Part shown: positions 1 through 8,566 of the stretch, piece by piece | Position numbering within the stretch: the stretch's first letter is position 1 | Layout of the letters: every line of letters begins with the position of its first letter | Origin: Meandrina meandrites | Taxonomy: Eukaryota > Cnidaria > Anthozoa > Scleractinia > Meandrinidae | NCBI GenBank assembly: GCA_963693305.1 | Contig: OY855913.1 | Span: 15,593,022-15,657,021 of the forward strand | Length of the DNA stretch: 64,000 bases | Direction: 5' to 3' | Translations under genes and position numbers: made by a program | Notes under the pieces: model-generated | The model's input: only the letters and a program-made list of their open reading frames with translations | Told to the model about the DNA's origin: nothing | Database searches by the model: none

Positions 1-117
1 ACTATTTACACTTAATACTAATACTTGCTTGCCTAAATTTCAGACGGCGCAAATTCCTACTCGGCAAGACAAGCACAAGTATCTGAAAGTTTTGGCATTT
101 GACTACTCTATCGTTCT

Positions 118-792
118 TCACGAAGTTGAAATTCCGCTTTCCATGAGTCGACCATAGAATGAAAACCGTTTGGTTTCAGGGCCACGATAGATTTTGCCGT
201 CAATTATGAGTTTTTCTACATTGAAGAAGGCTAATTTCTTTTCTTGTCTCGCTTTCTTTAATACCGGCCGTAGGTCTTTTCTGATTTCATCAACTTCTTT
301 AGGAAAGTCATCTGCCACACCGAGCTTGGACCCTTTCTTCAGATTTTTGATGTGTGCTTTAATGAAGTCCTTGTCTTGATGAAACGATACTTTGGCGATG
401 ATGGATCTTGGGTTTGATTTCTCTGTATTCGGTCTTGTGGGAATACGGTGGACTCTTTCAAATTCAATATTGTCGACGTGTCTTCGAGTAATTTTCATCT
501 CTTTTGTCAAAAAGCGCCTAAGAGTTTCTTCGGTGTCGCTTGGTGACTCTTCATCATTATCCTTTATGCCAAAGAATTTGATGTTGCTACGTCGTGTATA
601 ACACTCTTGTCTTATTTGGCGTCTTTCAAGTTCCCCAAACGAAGCTAGTTTCTTCTTCATTTCATTTGCCATGAATTTGGGCAATCTATCCGAAGCAAGA
701 TCGAAAACCTCAAGAATGTCACAAAAGATGTTAACCCATTGGCACCTCAGTGCAACCAATAGGAATATTGAAACATCTCTTTTGTAGTCCAT
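118..792 (-). mobile_element. LINE ORF1-like fragment (nucleic-acid-binding protein)
   Basis: A 224-residue open frame. Residues from about 60 onward (RRSNIKFFGI, then IEFERVHRIP, then GVADDFPKEVDEIRKDL and NVEKLIIDGKIYRG, ending FYGRLM) match the RNA-binding and C-terminal regions of L1-type ORF1 proteins (Transposase_22-like) common in cnidarian LINEs. In that family the protein coats the retrotransposon RNA in the cytoplasm. The first 50 or so residues do not look like the family, so the true N-terminus (normally a coiled coil) is missing and the listed start is probably fortuitous. No matching RT frame follows on this strand, so this is an isolated fragment and not an active element. The family call is by recognition; the boundary is inferred. 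Confidence 0.6.
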
Positions 793-799
793 CCCCTGC

Positions 800-1997
800 T
801 GATTGACACAAGTTTGTAATCGTCAAGTATCTGTACCGTCTTGATGGCGTTAATAAAGTTCTCAGTTGATTGTAGTTTACGTCTCGATTGCTCAGTACCT
901 GACGATTACAAACTTGCGTCTTTTGATGTTAAATCACTGTTCACCAGTATTCCACTTCAATTGGCTCTACAGTGCACTGAGACTGCTATCCAACAATCTA
1001 CTGTTACATTACTGTTACCGACTGAGGACATCACGGACTTACTCAACCCCTGCCTTACATCGACTTACTTTCAGTGTACTACAGAAAACACTACAAGCAG
1101 CTGCAGGGAACAGCCATGGGGTCACCGGTTTCTATTGATGTCGCAGAAATTGTGATGCAAAACATCGAGGAATGCACCCTTGCAACTTGCCGACAACAAT
1201 ACCGCTCTGTTTACGCGACGTTAACGACCCCTTTAGTGCCATACACAAAGACGAAACTGACGACTTTTACAAACACCTTAAGGGGGGTGACTCTTAACTA
1301 CCAATTTGTTTCTAAGGCAGGTTTCTAATTGCTATATTTTGGGAACAAAACATCATACAGATAAGCTTTTTGCACGAGTTTGTTCTACTGACGATTCCTC
1401 CAAGAGTTTCAGGTCACGGTCATATTTAACGCGTCACATGACCAGAACAGAATAAACCCTAAAACTCAAACAGCGGATAGATTTTAAAATTAAAATGAGT
1501 GTCAATAGATAAAGAACGTGCACATGCGTAATGTGACGTATCGTTTTTTTGAAATTCGCATTTTTATAAGAGTTATGGCGTAATAAACACTCATATTTAC
1601 AGACTTTCATCAGTAGCGTTTCCTTTTCTCGTGTAAACGGTAAAAGCATACGTCAGATTATAAAGACGGCTACGTTATCTCTGATTCGTAAGAGAAATCG
1701 GAACTTTACCTTGTTTCCGTGGAGTTTTAGAGATTTTAAATTCTAACGCGCTGTGTGGGACTGGCACTAGTTTCGCACGCGCAATGATATATTTTTTAAA
1801 GCAGGTGTACCCCCAAATAAAATTCACCATTCAGTGTTACAAAAGGCTTCAAAATCGCTTGCTTCAAAATACAGTCTTCAGCAATTCCTTGGCAACTGCT
1901 CCAGATCTGTAGTTAAGAGTCTTCCCCCTTAATGAACAGCACACCGACATCCAGTTTACCAGAGAGATCGTAGAAAATGGAAACCTTCCATTTCTAG
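800..1997 (+). mobile_element. Penelope-like element reverse transcriptase fragment, split by a MITE
   Basis: Frames between 893 and 1277 encode DYKLASFDVKSLFTSIPLQ, LLPTEDITDLL and YKQLQGTAMGSPVSIDVAE. These are RT motifs (FDVxSLFTxIP and GTAMGSPxS) typical of GIY-YIG-type Penelope-like elements in corals. Several frame changes show decay. After the MITE at 1278-1932 the same gene resumes at about 1933 with HTDIQFTREIVENGNLPFLD, so the MITE inserted inside the RT. The fragment ends at 1997, where the Gypsy LTR begins. At 803-832 a short inverted copy of the DDYKL segment faces the other way, so two Penelope pieces meet head to head near 840. Non-functional. Confidence 0.7.
1278..1932. mobile_element. 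655-bp TTAA-flanked MITE, copy 1
   Basis: Begins TTAAGGGGGGTGACTCTTAA and ends with the inverse complement of nearly the same sequence (GTTAAGAGTCTTCCCCCTTAA). TTAA is present at both edges. A second copy lies at 24607-25249. The terminal repeat plus TTAA target is the signature of piggyBac-type non-autonomous elements. It carries no credible coding sequence. The insertion splits a Penelope RT reading frame, which independently fixes its limits. Confidence 0.75.
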
Positions 1998-2199
1998 ATG
2001 TAAAGATCTTGGGATCTTTAAAATAACCACAACACCTATAGCTTTGTGAAGGCTGAAGGCTCTTTATATTTTCGTAGCTCAAAGAAGTCACATCAATACA
2101 TTCCTACAGCTCGTGGTCACTTCCTGGGTAACCAGGCCAGCTATATATATTACACAATATTGTACATTACATCACATTACATCACATCACATTACATCA
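1998..2199 (-). repeat. 3' LTR of the Gypsy element (202 bp)
   Basis: Read on the minus strand it begins TGATGTAATG and ends ATCTTTACA (TG...CA). Its first part contains a short ATTACATCAC minisatellite (about 2159-2199). The 85 bp at 1998-2083 match 22694-22778. It abuts a polypurine tract on the inner side and Penelope sequence on the outer side. Confidence 0.75.
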
Positions 2200-2213
2200 C
2201 CCTCCTCTTTCTC
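2200..2213 (-). other. Polypurine tract of the Gypsy element
   Basis: Minus-strand GAGAAAGAGGAGGG directly precedes the TG of the 3' LTR, the expected position of the plus-strand DNA primer in LTR retrotransposon replication. Confidence 0.65.
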
Positions 2214-2495
2214 AAAACACAACATGACAAATTCCGAGTGGCAAACAAATAAAACAATATAACAATTAAACTGTCAAAAACAAAGAATGAAAGAAGTCCA
2301 CCAAGGCAAATTTAACTGCCCTGCGCAATGTCCATCCCAACATAACATGAAAATATAACAACAGTTCTGGAACAGTATCGGTTCTGCTTGACTGCACCCC
2401 TCAAGGCTCGCAGTAGTCTTTGAAACGGATTGGGGCCTAATTACGCGCCCTCTGGTAGATCTTCTTTCAGTTGACTGTGGGATCTCTGGTGGTCT

Positions 2496-3563
2496 TTAAG
2501 GGGTCTCTGGTCGTCCTGGAGCCATGTCCTCAAGTAAAGGCGTGGCCGGCTGAACTGGGTCAACAACTCTTTGGGACTGGTCATCCGACAGAGGTGGCTC
2601 ATCTGGTTTCTCCACATGGCTATCGGTTGCAGGACTCTCCTGTGTGGCTATCAAATCCTTCCTGTTTCTCCTGTATCTCTTCCCTTCGATCTCAACTTGA
2701 TAGGATCTTGGTGCAAGTTCCTGGAGACATGTTGCTTTCTTCCACACCTTTTTTCGATCTTTTGGATCTGGCTTCATTCTTGCTATATCTCCAGGTTTGA
2801 GCTCTTTTAGTCGTTTGGCCCCTTTGTTGTAGTAGTGTGCTTGTTTCTCTCTTTTCTTTGTTACGAGTTCCTTGACAGGCTTTGAAAGTTTGGGTTTCAA
2901 TAATATTGCAGAAGTTTGGAGGAGAGTCCTGGTTCTCCTTCCCATCAGCCTCTGTACTGGAGAGGAATCGAGCCCTTCAGTTGGAGTATTCCTCCAGTCG
3001 AGTAGAGCGAGGTAGGGATCCTTGTGGTCAAACTTTGCTTTCTTAAGGATTCGTTTAGCCGTGTTAACTGCTTTCTCTACTTTTCCGTTCGATCGAGCAT
3101 GGTATGGAGAGGACGTAATATGCTCAAAGTCCCATTCTTGAGAAAATATCTTAAAATCTGATGAGGAGAATGGAGGACCATTGTCACTTCTGACTGTGTT
3201 GGGGATGCCGTGCCTGGCAAATTGGGATTTCAGACTTGTAATAACTGATGAAGCTCTCGTATCGGAGAGGGCTCGTAACTCAAAAAAATTGGAGTAATCA
3301 TCCACTATAATGATATACTCTGTCTTATCCAGTGAAAATAGATCCACAGCAACCTTTGACCAGGGCCTGTCGGGTACTTTCTGTGGCATGAGGGGCTCTT
3401 TGGGTTGTTCCATACGAAATGAATTGCACGTTCCGCAAGCAGAGACACAGTTCCTGATGGCTGCAGTCATTCCGGGCCAATACAGGATTTCCCTTGCTCG
3501 CCGAAGGCAGCCCTCAATGCCAATGTGGCTTGCATGGATTTTCTTAAGCATCTCAGATCTCAT
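2496..3563 (-). pseudogene. Gypsy integrase domain
   Basis: A 355-residue frame with the layout of a Ty3/Gypsy integrase. The N-terminal zinc region contains HASHIGIEGCLRRA followed by CVSACGTC (HHCC). The catalytic core has VAVDLFSLD (first Asp), VRSDNGPPFSS (second Asp) and SNGKVEKAV (Glu), the D,D-35-E triad. A GPY/F-like module follows (KPGDIARMKP). The protein would join retrotransposon cDNA to host DNA in the nucleus. It should be the C-terminal part of a Pol polyprotein, but it is separated from the RNase H frame upstream by a break at about 3563-3575. The C-terminal tail is proline-rich and ends about 280 bp before the polypurine tract. All catalytic residues are present, but the parent polyprotein is broken. 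Confidence 0.85.
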
Positions 3564-3574
3564 AGCTGCTGGTA

Positions 3575-4200
3575 CTATGACTCTGTTCCCTCTGGAGAGT
3601 ATTTATCTTGTACTGTCAGTTCGTCTCGGTAAGAGTAAAACGCACGGATTTCTGATGGGACTGCTTCTCTTCTCTCTGGCCAACGCAGCTCAATAGTCTG
3701 CTTCAGTTGCTGCAGGATTGCATCATCCCCAGTTTTCTGTTGAAAATCTGCAAGACGCTCTTTGGTCACAGCAAGATGTTTAGTCATGTCGACTTCTTCT
3801 ACTGATCGGATGAATTCTAATTCATTCTGCGACATGTGGTTTGGCAGGGGAAGGTACGCCCTGATCAAGGTGTCTGCGATGTACATCTCTTGGCCTTTCT
3901 TATAGACAACTTTTAGCTGGTAGTTCTGCAGGCGCATCATCATTCGCTGGAGTCTCTTCGGGGTTGTGAGTAGTGGTTTCTTTAGTATAGCCTCCAGGGG
4001 CTTGTGGTCAGTCTCTACGGTGACCTCTCGGCCAAACAAGTACTGATCAAACCGCTCGCAAGCATGTACAATTGCGAGAAGTTCCTTCTCAATCTGAGCA
4101 TAATTCTTTTTGTGTGGCCGTGAGTGCCCTTGATGCGAAAGCTACAGGCTGGCCCTCCTGCAACAGAGCAGCTCCAAGGCCTGATTGCGATGCGTCGCAC
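3575..4200 (-). pseudogene. Gypsy RNase H region and link to integrase (frameshifted)
   Basis: Two overlapping minus-strand frames (3575-4039 and the start near 4200) carry the RT-linked RNase H. The motifs are CDASQSGLGAALLQ at the end of the RT frame, then LFGREVTVETDHKPLEAIL (TDHKPL) and RLQRMMMRLQNYQLKVVYKK, ending in a linker that leads to the integrase zinc finger. RNase H removes the RNA strand during reverse transcription. A frame change near 4090-4120 separates it from the RT frame, so no continuous Pol product can be made. Confidence 0.8.
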
Positions 4201-5251
4201 TGTAGGGTGACCTCTGTTGAGACATCATAGTAGCGCAGCACAGGATGATTAGTGATGAGTTGCATCACATCTGTGAAGGCTCTTTCATGGACTTCATTCC
4301 AGTGCCATTCAACGTGCTTGTCTTCCAGTCGCCTCAGTGGTTCCGTGACTGTGGACAAACGTGGCAAGAACTTTGAGAGGTAATTTGCCATTCCCAGGAA
4401 CCTCTTAACTGACTGTACATCAGTGGGCTTTGGCATCATCAGGATTGCTTCTAGATTCTTTGGGTCTGGTTTTAGTCCATCGGCTGTAAGCAAATGGCCG
4501 ATGTAAGGTACTTCAGTAAGTCTCAGGCGGACTTTGTCTTTGTTGAGGGTAAGATTTCTCTCTCTGGCTCTTTCAAGGACAATTCTCAAGTTTTTGTCAT
4601 GATCTGAGGTGGCAGTCTCCATGTCGTCACCTTCTCCGTACACCAAAAGGTCATCAGCAATCACTGCAGTGCCTTTGATATCTCCAAAGGTATCATTCAT
4701 CCTCTTCTGGAACTCCTCGGGTGCTGAGGAGATGCCAAAGGGCATGCGCAACCAGCGGTACCGACCAACCGGGGTATTGAAGGTGGTGAGTCTGCTGGAG
4801 GCATCATCTAGGGGCACCTGCCAGAACCCACTTTTAGCATCAAGTACGGAGAACACCTTCGCTTTGCTAAGACTGGCGGCAACTTCTTCAACAGTAGGGA
4901 GAGGGTGGCGAGGACGCTTGATGGCTCTGTTTAGATATTTAGGATCGATACATATTCTGAGCTTGTTGGGCTTGACCACTGTAACCACACTTGATACCCA
5001 ATCTGTTGCTTCGCTCACTGGGGCCAGGATGTTCTCCTCTACCATTCTTTCCAATTCCATTCTTAGTGGCTCTCTAAGGGTAACAGGTACCTTGCGGGGT
5101 AAGGGTCTGCGAGGCATCCAAGACCTTCAAAAACATCTGTGTACTCTATCAAGATGTTGTCATCGATGACTGTCTTTGACATTGATGATGTATAGTGGCT
5201 GTCTTGAGTCACTGTGTCCACATGATGGAGGGAGTCTTTCACCGGACACAC
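4089..5251 (-). pseudogene. Gypsy reverse transcriptase
   Basis: The main frame (4089-5117) shows the RT fingers and palm in order: LRICIDPKYLNRAIKRP, FSVLDAKSGFWQVPLDD (first catalytic Asp), RMPFGISSAPEEFQKRM and VIADDLLVYG (the catalytic DD pair). These are followed by the thumb (FLGMANYLSKFLP) and the start of RNase H. The N-terminal part (IEYTDVFEGLGCL, at about 5120-5251) lies in a different frame, so a frameshift sits near 5110. It copies retrotransposon RNA into cDNA. The frame upstream is cut by the Polinton at 5245, and the matching protease end lies at 21306. Confidence 0.88.
5241..5245. repeat. Polinton target-site duplication, left copy (ACCGG)
   Basis: ACCGG directly precedes the terminal ACACACATATATAATG. 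The same five bases directly follow the other terminus at 21301-21305. Extending by one base gives CACCGG versus TACCGG, so a 6-bp duplication with one change, the size usual for Polintons, is also possible. Confidence 0.8.
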
Positions 5252-5401
5252 ATATATAATGAGGGTTCTGAGACAAATTTATGATAACAAACAAAGCTTT
5301 TTTCAAAAGAAACTCGGCTCCTATTCTCGCCTCGTTTCTTTTGAAAAAAGCTTTGTTTGTTATCATAAATTTCTCTCAGAACCCTCATTATATATGTGTG
5401 T
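5246..5401. repeat. Terminal palindrome of left TIR (68-bp arms, 20-nt loop)
   Basis: Arm 1 spans 5246-5313, loop 5314-5333, arm 2 5334-5401. The arms are complementary along their full length except one position (GAGACAAA outside versus GAGAGAAA inside). Either strand could fold into a hairpin reaching the very end of the element. Confidence 0.93.
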
Positions 5402-5591
5402 GGTGGTATTTGAGTGAAAATAAGCATGGAAGTAAACAAAGAGCATGGAAGTAAACAAAGAGCATGGCCCCAAAGCGAGCGGATGTGTCACAAAAAAATT
5501 ATTTTCTTTTGAAGAAATGCCCGCACTGTATAATATACAAAAGTGTCTCAGAATTATTTTCCATTTGAACAATTATCTGCACTTGTATATA
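5246..5591. repeat. Polinton left terminal inverted repeat (346 bp)
   Basis: Inverse complement of 20955-21300. The one visible difference is GGCCCC here versus GGTCCC in the partner. It holds, from the outside in, a 156-bp palindrome, two direct copies of GCATGGAAGTAAACAAAGA (about 5425-5462), a region without obvious motif, and a TATA-rich inner edge (CTTGTATATA) just before the first gene. Confidence 0.93.
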
Positions 5592-5603
5592 AAACAATAT
5601 AAA

Positions 5604-5951
5604 ATGGAAACATTGGAACTAATAAAAACACTTCCACCAGAACTTCGTGAAAAAATCTACAAAGAGTTTGTTAAAATAAAACTCAGAGAGCGAAAAGCTC
5701 TCGGCTGGGACGAGGTAAACGCTGCAATCAAAGAAGCCCCATTTTGTGATCGCAATCAACAAATTGTAAAGGTCTTATTTTGTTATAAATGTGGTCATTG
5801 CATGCGAAATTATCTCTGTAATCTGTGCAAAAGAAATGGAGTCAGACACTATCTCGGCTATCCTATTTATGATGAAGATGATTACGACGAGTGCTTCAAG
5901 AAATCTTGGTATGATAGTTGGTGCGGAGCCGTTGCGTGTCATTTTTCTTAG
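5604..5951 (+). CDS. Small Polinton protein with LPPEL/F-box-like start and zinc-ribbon-like cysteines
   Basis: 115 residues, starting at the ATG at 5604, 12 bp inside the TIR. The open frame extends further upstream through the TIR (to 5445), but that part reads through repeat DNA. Residues 5-25 (ELIKTLPPELREKIYKEFV) resemble the opening of F-box-type helices. Residues 60-75 carry C-x2-C and C-x2-C pairs (CYKCGHC and CNLCKRNG), like a zinc ribbon. An acidic patch (YDEDDYDE) and a Trp/Cys-rich tail follow. I recall similar proteins at the edge of cnidarian Polintons, but no function is established to my knowledge. If the F-box reading is right it could recruit a host ubiquitin ligase; this is inference. 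TIR-borne promoter sequence would drive it inward, as for the polymerase at the other end. Confidence 0.7.
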   Translation: METLELIKTLPPELREKIYKEFVKIKLRERKALGWDEVNAAIKEAPFCDRNQQIVKVLFCYKCGHCMRNYLCNLCKRNGVRHYLGYPIYDEDDYDECFKKSWYDSWCGAVACHFS

Positions 5952-6234
5952 AAAGACCGGAAACCAATATTTTTATTTCCCAGGCCCCTAGTCGAAGCGG
6001 GGGTTTCCCTGTTTTAAGGAACAGGTAAGCAAAGGGGGTTGTAAGAAAGAAAACACAACAAGAGTGTAAAATAAATTAATTTTATTCAAGTAGATTATAA
6101 ATTTTATGCAACTACAACATGACGTCACGACACAGCGGTGTCGGTCCACAACAATGAAAACAAGATAGAAGCTGCTGATTTGCATAAGTCCCACGGCGTG
6201 GGACACACACCAAATAAAAAATTCGAACTTAAAG

Positions 6235-6387
6235 AAAATTCGGTTACGGCGTAACCCATTTCTGTTGTTATTCTAATTAATGCTTAAAATTCGGTTACGG
6301 CGTAACCCATTTCTGTTGTTATTCTAATTAATGCTAAAAATTCGGTTACGGCGTAACCCATTTCTAATGTTTTTGAATCAACAGTTC
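6235..6387. repeat. Three 51-bp iterons each with a 15-bp palindrome
   Basis: Units start at about 6235, 6286 and 6337. Each contains GGTTACGGCGTAACC (6242-6256, 6293-6307, 6344-6358), a perfect inverted repeat of GGTTAC around GGC. A variant CCCACGGCGTGGG lies at 6190-6202 and shares the ACGGCGT core. Spaced palindromes of one size are typical binding sites for a dimeric DNA-binding protein. Confidence 0.85.
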
Positions 6388-6644
6388 TTCAGTCAGCGTA
6401 AATCTTAGCAACTCTTCGAATAGCGATTTAACCTCTTCACTCCCGTTTGAAGCATTCACGAACGCATCTCACAGCTTCCCAAGATCAGTTCGAAAGGATA
6501 AAACCGCGTCTTGTTCATTTTTTTTTTGTTCTAACCAAACGACAAGAACTGTCTATTCGCTAGAAGACGTAGCAACTGAATAGATTTTAAGTGTGTTGTA
6601 CTAATAAAGCAACGGGCTTTCACGCTTCGCCAAGCATGTCAATC

Positions 6645-6780
6645 AAAACACGTGAAACTTGTCTCGAGAACGTTCTGTACACGTGTCAATAACACGAGTC
6701 AAAACACGTGAAACTTGTCTCGAGAACGTTCTGTACACGTGTCAATAACACGAGTCAAAACACGTGCCATAACACGAGAC
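6645..6780. repeat. 56-bp tandem repeat with E-box and GAACGTTC palindromes (2.4 copies)
   Basis: Units begin at 6645, 6701 and 6757 (partial). Each full unit holds AACACGTGAA, CTCGAGAACGTTCTGTAC and ACACGTGT, so four palindromic cores (CACGTG, CTCGAG, AACGTT, ACACGTGT) sit in 56 bp. CACGTG is the E-box read by animal bHLH factors. Whether it acts here is unknown. Confidence 0.8.
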
Positions 6781-7137
6781 AGGAAAAACTAAATGCATGG
6801 TTACACGTGCATGACGGCGGATACCAAAGTGTTAATTAATGGCACGCAATACGTGCATACGGCGGGAAACCGCTTATGGCTTCTCTTTTTCTTCCAAACA
6901 CTGAACAACTTCGCGTGTTATATCTCTAACTTCTCTAAGACATGCCGGTGTGAAATATTCATTCACAAGAAAAGAAATGAAATGTGTTAGTACGATCATG
7001 ATTTGAAATATAATTAAAAATCTTCTTTTTTCAAATATTAATTAAAGCACCAGTCAAGCCGTCACACAACGTCACGCGTGAAGATAACAGAAATCATTCT
7101 TTAATAAAGTGAAAGAGTGTGCGCTTAGACTGAAATT

Positions 7138-7806
7138 TTATTTCGAGATATCGGCCGCGCTGCCAAGAAGCTTTTTTTGCATACGGATCCTTTCTTCGCG
7201 CATGGCCTCTTGTCGTATTTTTTCTATGTCAGGGCTGCTTTGTTTATTTTTTTCCTTGGGAAGTGTTCCTTTCCGAAGAATCTCCTTCTGAATTCGATAG
7301 CTCTCTTTTTCATCAAGAATGCTTTGAAACTCAGAATCGCTGATTTTACCGTCAATGAGTGATTTTGACAGTATGCGGTTGACAGTATCGCATTTTGACA
7401 AAGCAAGTGTCATGATTTTGCAGTGTTTGATAAGTTTGGGCTCTAGCGTTTTGTAAAAACCGGTTAGCCCTGCAGCTGTTAGCCCAAATAAAGAGGCAAC
7501 ACAGCCAATTGGTATTGCCACTGGAATTCCAATGCCTGTAAAAGCAGCTGCTACTCCACCTGCGGATAGAAAACCACTAATACCGCCAGAAGAAAAGCTA
7601 GCGTAGTTGATAATGGTTTTTGTGCGCTTATATTTTTTTGCAACAAGCCTATAATGTGAAACTTCATCACTTAAATATTTTAAAACTTCGTTTGCTTTCT
7701 GCATACGAAAATTGTTATCTGGTTGAGTTTGTAGAACTGGATAAAGTGTTGTCTGAGTTTCTGTTTGTTCATAAGCTGGTGCAGTTGGTAATACGTTGGA
7801 TGCCAT
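7138..7806 (-). CDS. Polinton protein with long Gly/Ala-rich hydrophobic segment (222 aa)
   Basis: N-terminal 30 residues are polar and Pro/Thr-rich. A helical charged region follows (about 33-62). Residues about 65-118 form an uncharged Gly/Ala/Ile-rich stretch (GGISGFLSAGGVAAAFTGIG and CVASLFGLTAAGLTGFY), long enough for two membrane spans or a membrane-inserting hairpin. The C-terminal 100 residues are charged and helical (KISDSEFQSILDEKESYRIQ, then a lysine-rich coil). No enzyme motif is seen. Proteins of this kind sit in cnidarian Polintons. A role in the virion or in membrane passage is inferred only from the hydrophobic segment. It lies 27 bp downstream of the next minus-strand gene, suggesting shared expression. 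Confidence 0.75.
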   Translation of the reverse strand: MASNVLPTAPAYEQTETQTTLYPVLQTQPDNNFRMQKANEVLKYLSDEVSHYRLVAKKYKRTKTIINYASFSSGGISGFLSAGGVAAAFTGIGIPVAIPIGCVASLFGLTAAGLTGFYKTLEPKLIKHCKIMTLALSKCDTVNRILSKSLIDGKISDSEFQSILDEKESYRIQKEILRKGTLPKEKNKQSSPDIEKIRQEAMREERIRMQKKLLGSAADISK

Positions 7807-7833
7807 GGTTATATTTACAAAAATTTTTTTCCT

Positions 7834-8532
7834 TTAATTTATTTCAATTAGAAACTGAAGAGGCCAGCCGTTAAAATTTAAAAGTCTATTATTATTTTCA
7901 TCCGTCACTGAAAGCGTCATATTTGAAACGTGATTACCCACAGAAACATCGCGCAAAACGTTAAGATGTGTATTTTGGTAATGGATTTTTTGATACGGTG
8001 TTCCTCGTATGTCAAAGCAAGCTAAAAGACTTGAAGGCTTTCCATTTAGCAAGCTTTGTTGCTTGTCGATAAGGTCACAGTTAACGAAGTAATGTTTAGG
8101 ATTTAAATCATCATGTATTACAATTTTTGCAAAATAATCCTTATCCATTTCGGAATTTTTATACCCAGGCAAATTAAAAAAGTTAATAAGACTTTTATTC
8201 AGTCCAAAATTTTTTATTCTTGGTTCTTTTGCTTCTATTATCAAAGGACGACCTGTAATGCCTTTTTCTACAGTAAACAAATCTTTCTCTGGAAAGCCTT
8301 TTTCAAAAATATCTCTAATGGTATCAAGTGAGTAGTTTCCCATTCTTATAAAACGCGCTGCCTCATCTGGCTTGTTAGCTTTTTTATAAAAAACCATTCC
8401 ATCCTTTTCAAAACTATTCCAGCTGTTGTAAAGAGAACAACTTAACAGCCTGATATAGCTTGGTTTTTCAATAGGCCGGTCAAAATAGACCGTATGCGGA
8501 TTTTCTGTTGTAACAACAGTAAGAATAACCAT
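7834..8532 (-). CDS. Putative minor capsid (penton-type, single jelly-roll) protein (232 aa)
   Basis: An all-beta-looking protein: MVILTVVTTENPHTVYFDRP at the start, IRLLSCSLYNSWNSF, then HYFVNCDLIDKQQSLLNGKP, SSLLACFDIRGTPYQKIHYQ and an ending NNRLLNFNGWPLQFLIEI. The pattern 'holding of strands, then cDLI.....NGK.S..L..F, then a final D..NN.L.f.G....f.I' matches a family I associate with minor capsid proteins of cnidarian Polintons, which would form capsid vertices. The identification is by pattern memory and not certain; structure prediction would decide. It starts 34 bp from the divergent start of the 579-residue gene, so both promoters must lie in or overlap this short gap or the coding sequences. 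Confidence 0.6.
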   Translation of the reverse strand: MVILTVVTTENPHTVYFDRPIEKPSYIRLLSCSLYNSWNSFEKDGMVFYKKANKPDEAARFIRMGNYSLDTIRDIFEKGFPEKDLFTVEKGITGRPLIIEAKEPRIKNFGLNKSLINFFNLPGYKNSEMDKDYFAKIVIHDDLNPKHYFVNCDLIDKQQSLLNGKPSSLLACFDIRGTPYQKIHYQNTHLNVLRDVSVGNHVSNMTLSVTDENNNRLLNFNGWPLQFLIEIN

Positions 8533-8566
8533 TTTTATAATTAGAGAAAAATATTTTGTTTAAATA

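Larger units (their letters stand above)
5952..7137. promoter_or_regulatory. Polinton non-coding control region
   Basis: A gap of about 1.2 kb with no credible gene, in an otherwise tightly packed element. It holds three 51-bp iterons with GGTTACGGCGTAACC palindromes, a related CCCACGGCGTGGG palindrome, and 2.4 copies of a 56-bp repeat with CACGTG and GAACGTTC palindromes. A 65-residue frame at 6793-6990 has no recognisable feature and is not called. Likely a regulatory and/or replication-related region (inference). Confidence 0.5.

Noticed and set aside
5160..5572. Minus-strand frames through the left TIR, including products continuing from the Gypsy gene
   Set aside because: They read through palindromic repeat DNA and are fortuitous. 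The mirrored frames at 20974-21418 are the same sequence.
5445..5603. N-terminal extension of the 115-aa protein through the TIR
   Set aside because: The same DNA exists at the other terminus as promoter-side sequence. The ATG at 5604 begins the conserved-looking part just inside the TIR edge.
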